The notes below the pieces were generated by a model, which saw only the letters and a list, made by a program, of their open reading frames with translations, did no database searches and had not been told where the DNA came from. Source: Streptomyces sp. NBC_01244 (GTDB lineage Bacteria; Actinomycetota; Actinomycetes; Streptomycetales; Streptomycetaceae). Taken from it: a DNA stretch of 64,000 nt. Location of the stretch: assembly GCF_035987325.1 (NCBI RefSeq), contig NZ_CP108488.1, positions 992,001 to 1,056,000 of the forward strand, given 5' to 3'. Positions within the stretch are counted from its first letter, which is position 1. Each line of letters opens with the position of its first letter. Both the position numbers and the translations under genes were made by a program. Positions 60,312-64,000 of the stretch are shown one piece after another.

Positions 60312-61234
60312 GCTGGAACGATGCTCACGGGGTCGCGATGATCGCGGCTGCTCAAGCACACAAGGACCTCTCGGTCGCCCACGAGGCCGGCTACGTCGAT
60401 GTCTTCGGTTCCCTGCGCGCCGAAGGCATCGACGTGATGGGGCGGGGGCTGGGCGGCCTGCTGGGGCTATACGTGGACGCCTCGGAGGGAGGTCCTGCAT
60501 GCCTGATCAACGTCGGGCTGGAAGAGGTAAGCATGCGGCATACCGCAGCCCACGAGCTCGGCCACCATCGCTTGGGCCACGGCACCAGCTACGACCACAA
60601 GGACCAGGAGGTGGGACGGTGGGGAGAGGGCTGGCCGCAACACGAACGGGACGCTGAGGCATTCGCTTCTTGGTTCCTGATGCCACGGCCGGTTGCACGG
60701 GCTGCACTGGCCCGCTGCGGCCTGACGGACCGGCCCGGATCCCCCCACGACGTCTACCGGATGGCGCGCTGGATGGGCACCCCCTACGCCACGACCGTGC
60801 GGCACCTTGTGCGGTTGAAGATGATCGACCGATCGACCGAGACGCTCTGGCTCAAGCACTCCCCTGGCGCCCTGAAGGCAGAACTCGCCGGCTCGCTGCC
60901 ACTGGCCCCCAAGGCCCACCTCCACGTGCTGACGCCCTCGGCGCACCGGGCCACCGTGTATGCAGCTGTCGGCGACTGCCTGCTGCTGCAGATTCCCGGC
61001 GGCAGCTTCGACCACCTGCCCCTGGGCCTGAGCACCACGTTGCCCGAGGTCAGCGGCCAGATCTCACTGCTGGATCTACCCGACGCGCTCCCCCAGGTTC
61101 AGGCGGTGTGGGTCGGTGAGGAGCTGCATGGCGCGTGCACACTAACCGCCACGGCGGCCAGCAGCCCGGACCTCTTCCATCTGATCGTCCGCCGGACACC
61201 CGACCGACAGGGCTCCGACTACTACCGCGACTAA
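60308..61234 (+). CDS. ImmA/IrrE-type metallopeptidase
   Basis: A 308-residue protein with the zincin motif TAAHELGHHRLGH (His82, Glu83, His86) and a downstream RDAEAFASWFLMPRP, the third-ligand helix typical of ImmA/IrrE (DUF955). Residues 180-308 form an extra domain of unknown role (HVLTPSAHRATVYAAVGD). Members cleave a cognate XRE repressor on receipt of a signal, as in ICEBs1 and the Deinococcus IrrE/DdrO pair. GTG 60308 overlaps the XRE stop, so the two are made together. Confidence 0.88.
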   Translation: MSWNDAHGVAMIAAAQAHKDLSVAHEAGYVDVFGSLRAEGIDVMGRGLGGLLGLYVDASEGGPACLINVGLEEVSMRHTAAHELGHHRLGHGTSYDHKDQEVGRWGEGWPQHERDAEAFASWFLMPRPVARAALARCGLTDRPGSPHDVYRMARWMGTPYATTVRHLVRLKMIDRSTETLWLKHSPGALKAELAGSLPLAPKAHLHVLTPSAHRATVYAAVGDCLLLQIPGGSFDHLPLGLSTTLPEVSGQISLLDLPDALPQVQAVWVGEELHGACTLTATAASSPDLFHLIVRRTPDRQGSDYYRD

Positions 61235-61306
61235 CCCCCGGGCCTCGCCCTTTCGTCGCTTCACCCAGCTCTACGATCCGCAGCCTGGCCGACAAGGAGT
61301 GAGCCG

Positions 61307-62149
61307 TTGCACACCTTCACCGTCGACGCCCCCGATGTCTCCACCGCATGGCTCGAAGCATGCGAGCGGCTTGCATCGCTGCCAAAGTCGAGGGCATTCC
61401 ACACCGTGGTACGCATCGCGAACCCGCTGCAGGAGAACTCGGGCCTGCGCAGCGAGCTCGACCGGCGCCGGGCGGCCCGCACGGATCCGCTCTATCCAAT
61501 CGACACCGTCGTCAACACCCTCTTCCCCGTCCAGCTCGCCGCGACCTGCGCGACCCATGAGGAACTCGCCGAACGCTACCGAGCTCTGTATCCGCGGCTG
61601 CGGAGGGTGAGGCGAAACGCCCATGGCACCTACTTCGGTCGGCTCATCGCCTATCCAGGAGCCGATAAGAAGTCCGAGCCAGTTGACCAGATTGCCCGGG
61701 TCATCAGCCGCATGGAGTCGTTGCGTAAGACCGCACGATGGAGCGCCGTTTATGAGGCCGGCACGGCTCACGTTCTAGACACTGAAGCAGCCTACGAAGA
61801 CGATCCACCCGAATCCGCACCGGAGACTGAAGCCGTCATCCGCGCGGCCGCGCTGGACACTCAGCCGCGAGACTTTCCTTGCCTGAGCCACTGCTCCTTC
61901 CAGATGGACGCCTCCACGGATAGCGTCCACCTAGCCGCCTACTACCGCAGCCACTACATGTTCGAGCGCGCCTACGGTAACTACCTCGCGCTCGGCCACC
62001 TCTGCGAATGGGTGGCACGCCAGACAGGCTTGAAACCAGGCACGCTGACCGTCATGGCCGGCAGCGCCCGCCTGGACTGCACAAAGACCGAACTTGGCCA
62101 CCTGCAAGCCGCCACAGCCAACGCACCTCTGTTCGACCTCGGAGCCTAA
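61307..62149 (+). CDS. Thymidylate-synthase-fold protein with substituted active site
   Basis: A 280-residue protein whose C-terminal half follows thymidylate synthase/dNMP hydroxymethylase: PCLSHCSFQM (TS: PCHxxxQF), AAYYRSHYMFERAYGNYLAL (TS: YQRSxDxFLGxPFNIAS), and WVARQTGLKPGTLTVMAGS. Arg214-Ser215 and Asn225 are kept. In an ungapped alignment the catalytic Cys is Ser194 (Cys192 and Cys196 flank it), and the Asp of RSxD and the His/Tyr of the dUMP site are changed. It may make or bind an unusual pyrimidine. TTG 61307 is the start: AAGGAG lies 7 bp upstream and no ATG/GTG competes. Confidence 0.65.
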   Translation: MHTFTVDAPDVSTAWLEACERLASLPKSRAFHTVVRIANPLQENSGLRSELDRRRAARTDPLYPIDTVVNTLFPVQLAATCATHEELAERYRALYPRLRRVRRNAHGTYFGRLIAYPGADKKSEPVDQIARVISRMESLRKTARWSAVYEAGTAHVLDTEAAYEDDPPESAPETEAVIRAAALDTQPRDFPCLSHCSFQMDASTDSVHLAAYYRSHYMFERAYGNYLALGHLCEWVARQTGLKPGTLTVMAGSARLDCTKTELGHLQAATANAPLFDLGA

Positions 62150-62182
62150 CTTCCGGGGCTCTGCCACAGTAGAAACGTGAGT

Positions 62183-62214
62183 TGGTCGGCTGAGTTCAGG
62201 CTCTCAGCCGACCA
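62183..62214. terminator. Bidirectional terminator between convergent modification genes
   Basis: TGGTCGGCTGAG-TTCAGGCT-CTCAGCCGACCA is a perfect 12-bp stem. It overlaps the last codons and stop of the minus-strand gene (62204) and lies 34 bp after the TS-like stop. Confidence 0.75.
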
Positions 62215-63220
62215 GGCCCCACTTCGGCGGGAACCAGGCGCGCAGCGGGGCGACATCATGGCGGTATGACTGCTTGATACGGCTACGTCCGCTGATGCCT
62301 GCGATCTCGGGGTGCGCAACTCGGGCATACTTGTCGACTTCGCAGAAGAGGTTCTGGCAGTCAATCAGCTGCAGGGGGCGTCCTTTCAATCCATCGAAAG
62401 GAAGCCCCAGACGGGTGAAGTGCTCCTGCTGCGAGTCAGCCATGTAACGGATTACGTCGGCCTCAATGCCGTCGGCCGAACGACCGAAGCACTTGCGGAT
62501 CCCGTCGCGCGCACCCGGGCCCGGCATGACGAAGTCCATCTCCGAGAAGGGCATCTCGGAGGCATAGTTGAGGTCGATGGTGAACTGATAGGCAAGGAAG
62601 GGCCCGAGTGCCGGGTAGGAGAGCAGCACCTCATACACCTCGCGCATCGTCGCTGCACCCAGGACGCGCTCTGCTGCCCGCGTCGCCATCATCATCTCCA
62701 ACAGCCTCAAGTGGTTGAGATGCTTACGCCTCTCCCCCAGCTGCGGCGGAGGCACGATGTATGCGGCGGAGTAGAGCCGCTGGCTCTTGGCGAACGCTCC
62801 CGACAGGACTCGGTCGTAGGCTCCGTAGTCGTAGACATCCCAACGCACTTCGCCGAGTTCTCGGGTCAGTAGCTGCCAGGTTGATTCCTTGTTGAACACC
62901 TTGAACAGCAAGGTCCGGAAGAAGACCTCCTCCCATTCCTGAGAACCCTGGTAGATCACGTCGGCGATCAATGTCTGGCTGACGCGGTCGGCAGCCCGGT
63001 AGCAGTTGGTGAAGCGGTACTGCGACAGGATCGGGTCGTGAGTCCAAGGCTGAGGTCGGCCGACAAGCCGTCCCTCGTAGACCTCCTGCCGCGCCGAGGC
63101 GAAGCGCCAATACGTGTCGAACACCGGTGTCGGCTGCAGCACCCGCCCTGAAACACGCACCACCCTAGGGGCCGTCTCGGCAGGGCCGGAGGTCTGACGG
63201 TCTTGCAGCAGCATCACCAT
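62204..63220 (-). CDS. Probable 5-hmdU DNA kinase / glutamyl-thymine pyrophosphorylase-like protein
   Basis: A 338-residue, all-alpha-looking protein. Its run of conserved blocks (TYWRFASARQEVYEGR, WTHDPILSQYRFTNCYRAADR, LAYQFTIDLNYASEMPFSEM, PGPGARDGIRKCFG, RPLQLIDCQNLFCEVDKYAR, AHPEIAGISGRSRIKQSY) matches, from memory, families described by Iyer, Aravind and colleagues as 5-hydroxymethyl-dU DNA kinases or alpha-glutamyl/putrescinyl-thymine pyrophosphorylases, which build hypermodified thymine in phage DNA. A -10 box 7 bp upstream of ATG 63220 predicts a leaderless mRNA. Convergent to the TS-like gene. Confidence 0.6.
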   Translation of the reverse strand: MVMLLQDRQTSGPAETAPRVVRVSGRVLQPTPVFDTYWRFASARQEVYEGRLVGRPQPWTHDPILSQYRFTNCYRAADRVSQTLIADVIYQGSQEWEEVFFRTLLFKVFNKESTWQLLTRELGEVRWDVYDYGAYDRVLSGAFAKSQRLYSAAYIVPPPQLGERRKHLNHLRLLEMMMATRAAERVLGAATMREVYEVLLSYPALGPFLAYQFTIDLNYASEMPFSEMDFVMPGPGARDGIRKCFGRSADGIEADVIRYMADSQQEHFTRLGLPFDGLKGRPLQLIDCQNLFCEVDKYARVAHPEIAGISGRSRIKQSYRHDVAPLRAWFPPKWGLVG

Positions 63221-63226
63221 GGGCGC

Positions 63227-63256
63227 AATATATATTCGATATGTGTTGACTGTCAC
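63227..63256 (-). promoter_or_regulatory. Strong putative promoter for a leaderless transcript
   Basis: On the minus strand GTGACA (63256-63251; 5 of 6) and TATATT (63232-63227; 5 of 6) are 18 bp apart in an AT-rich islet. The predicted start site falls on the A of ATG 63220. The same islet must also promote the divergent gene at 63269. Confidence 0.55.
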
Positions 63257-63268
63257 CGAGGGGGAGCT

Positions 63269-63559
63269 ATGGAATTGCTGCGCCAACAGCATCGCCAGGT
63301 GACTTCGGTGAGCTGGCCTGGTGTCGTCGACACCAGACTGAACCTACTGGTACGTGCCGCTGCGGCAGCAGGTGAGCGAACCTCTCGTGCCGAGCTGCTG
63401 GCCGCATTGGTGACTGCAATCGATGTCGAGCCCGAGCAGTTGGCGGGCATCCTGCACCGTTACCGCCTACTGCCAGCCGACGCGCTCGACGGCGACGGCA
63501 ATCGCGACGATCTCCCTGTCGTACGCACCCCTGGACCACGCCGCGTCATCCAGCCTTAA
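63269..63559 (+). CDS. Small helical protein divergent from the DNA-kinase-like gene
   Basis: A 96-residue protein, ATG 63269 after GAGGGGGAGCT. Residues 15-70 form helices with a ribbon-helix-like feel (VVDTRLNLLVRAAAAAGERT, SRAELLAALVTAIDVEPEQL, LAGILHRYRLLPADAL). The tail is basic. It could be a DNA-binding accessory of the modification locus, but no family can be assigned. Shares its promoter region with the convergent-module gene at 62204. Confidence 0.55.
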   Translation: MELLRQQHRQVTSVSWPGVVDTRLNLLVRAAAAAGERTSRAELLAALVTAIDVEPEQLAGILHRYRLLPADALDGDGNRDDLPVVRTPGPRRVIQP

Positions 63560-64000
63560 CGAACGACACCCTTCCAAGTCACGCGCCCGAATCTGGCAGG
63601 CCCGCGCGGCGCAGTGAGCAGGCCGGACTTGAAGCGACTCAGGCCGAGCTGGTCGCCGCGCAGGCCGCTTCCGACACCCTCAACTTCGTACAATCATGCG
63701 GTATTTGCGGGCCTCTCAGGTGGAGCCCACGAGTTCTGCGGCACGGAGAGTACGCTCCTTCCAGAGCTGCTTGGCCCACACCCCGCCCCCTCTACAGGCC
63801 CTGGTTGGCGAACGCCAGGAGGTCTGCCACAGCCGGGAAGACTGAACGTCGGAACTGCTCGGGGAGCGTGCGCCACTGCCCACCGGACCCAGGGCCGAGA
63901 AGCCGATGCCGTCGTCCCCGTACCCGACGGCAGCCGGCCCGGCGCCCGCGGCGGGCCGCCCTCAGCCTGTACCTCCTCAATGTCGCCGCGAGGCGAGCCA
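63560..64000. other. Right-edge interval with two small relics
   Basis: No intact gene. Plus-strand 63615-63690 reads as a coiled-coil-like fragment (EQAGLEATQAELVAAQAASD). Minus-strand 63792-63900 ends a frame with EQFRRSVFPAVADLLAFANQ; its likely upstream part (GYGDDGIGFSALGP) is in another frame, so this looks like the decayed 3' end of a gene cut by the window edge. Confidence 0.4.

Noticed and set aside
58621..63559. Prophage
   Set aside because: XRE, ImmA, MazG and modification-like genes are phage-like, but there are no capsid, terminase, portal, tail or lysis genes and no intact integrase nearby.
1..64000. tRNA or rRNA genes
   Set aside because: No T-loop-like GGTTCRAATC with matching acceptor stems or conserved rRNA blocks were found on reading both strands.

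Overview
The window is high-GC actinomycete DNA and looks like a Streptomyces chromosome (probably an arm). The evidence is strongly GC-biased third codon positions, GTG/TTG starts behind AGGAGG-type ribosome binding sites, many secreted enzymes carrying ricin/CBM13 trefoils, Tat-exported enzymes, and a cobalamin riboswitch in front of metE. I saw no rRNA, tRNA or CRISPR array.

Region by region. 1-4.6 kb: a truncated MFS exporter fused by an apparent deletion to a headless MarR gene, a secreted GH26-like glycosidase, small ordinary genes (SMI1/KNR4, membrane, DinB) and a PQQ-propeller remnant. 4.6-11.2 kb: a four-gene minus-strand operon of secreted polysaccharide-active proteins (GH16, GH18, beta-helix, ThuA), all with ricin trefoils, with ATGA and GTGA stop/start overlaps and a good promoter at its head. 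11.7-17.2 kb: a CAP-domain protein, a large secreted HExxH protease, a surface protein, and fused relics of a chitinase and a PTS enzyme I. 17.2-20 kb: metE with its B12 riboswitch. 20-27.2 kb: methyltransferase, M20 peptidase, MBL hydrolase, type B esterase, and a coupled FHA / Ser-Thr kinase pair. 27.6-35.8 kb: four secreted hydrolases with different catalytic heads (GH43-like, lysozyme-like, M23, NlpC/P60) that share one seven-bladed lectin propeller, plus a Tat-exported esterase. 35.9-38.9 kb: trefoil lectin, frameshifted serine hydrolase, second esterase.

38.9-52.7 kb is an accessory island marked by three same-strand copies of a dispersed repeat (38.9, 47.7 and 52.5 kb). It contains a broken CHAT protease with a small membrane protein and a putative adaptor; a divergent ThiC-like enzyme with Nudix, STAND/TPR regulator, P-loop kinase and HAD phosphatase; tyrosine-integrase and MHS-transporter relics; and a large P-loop protein ending in a tandem helical repeat.

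52.8-58.2 kb is a two-gene operon of an alpha/beta hydrolase coupled to a 1498-residue caspase/P-loop/WD40 protein, which looks like a suicide-type defence module. 58.6-63.6 kb is the most unusual locus: a MazG-type protein, an inverted-repeat operator, an acyl carrier protein, an XRE repressor, an ImmA/IrrE protease, a divergent thymidylate-synthase-fold protein and, convergent to it, a protein resembling the 5-hydroxymethyl-dU DNA kinase / glutamyl-thymine pyrophosphorylase families. Together these suggest a chromosomally encoded, switchable thymine hypermodification or nucleotide-sensing system. Functions are inferred from motifs by eye; no database search was run.
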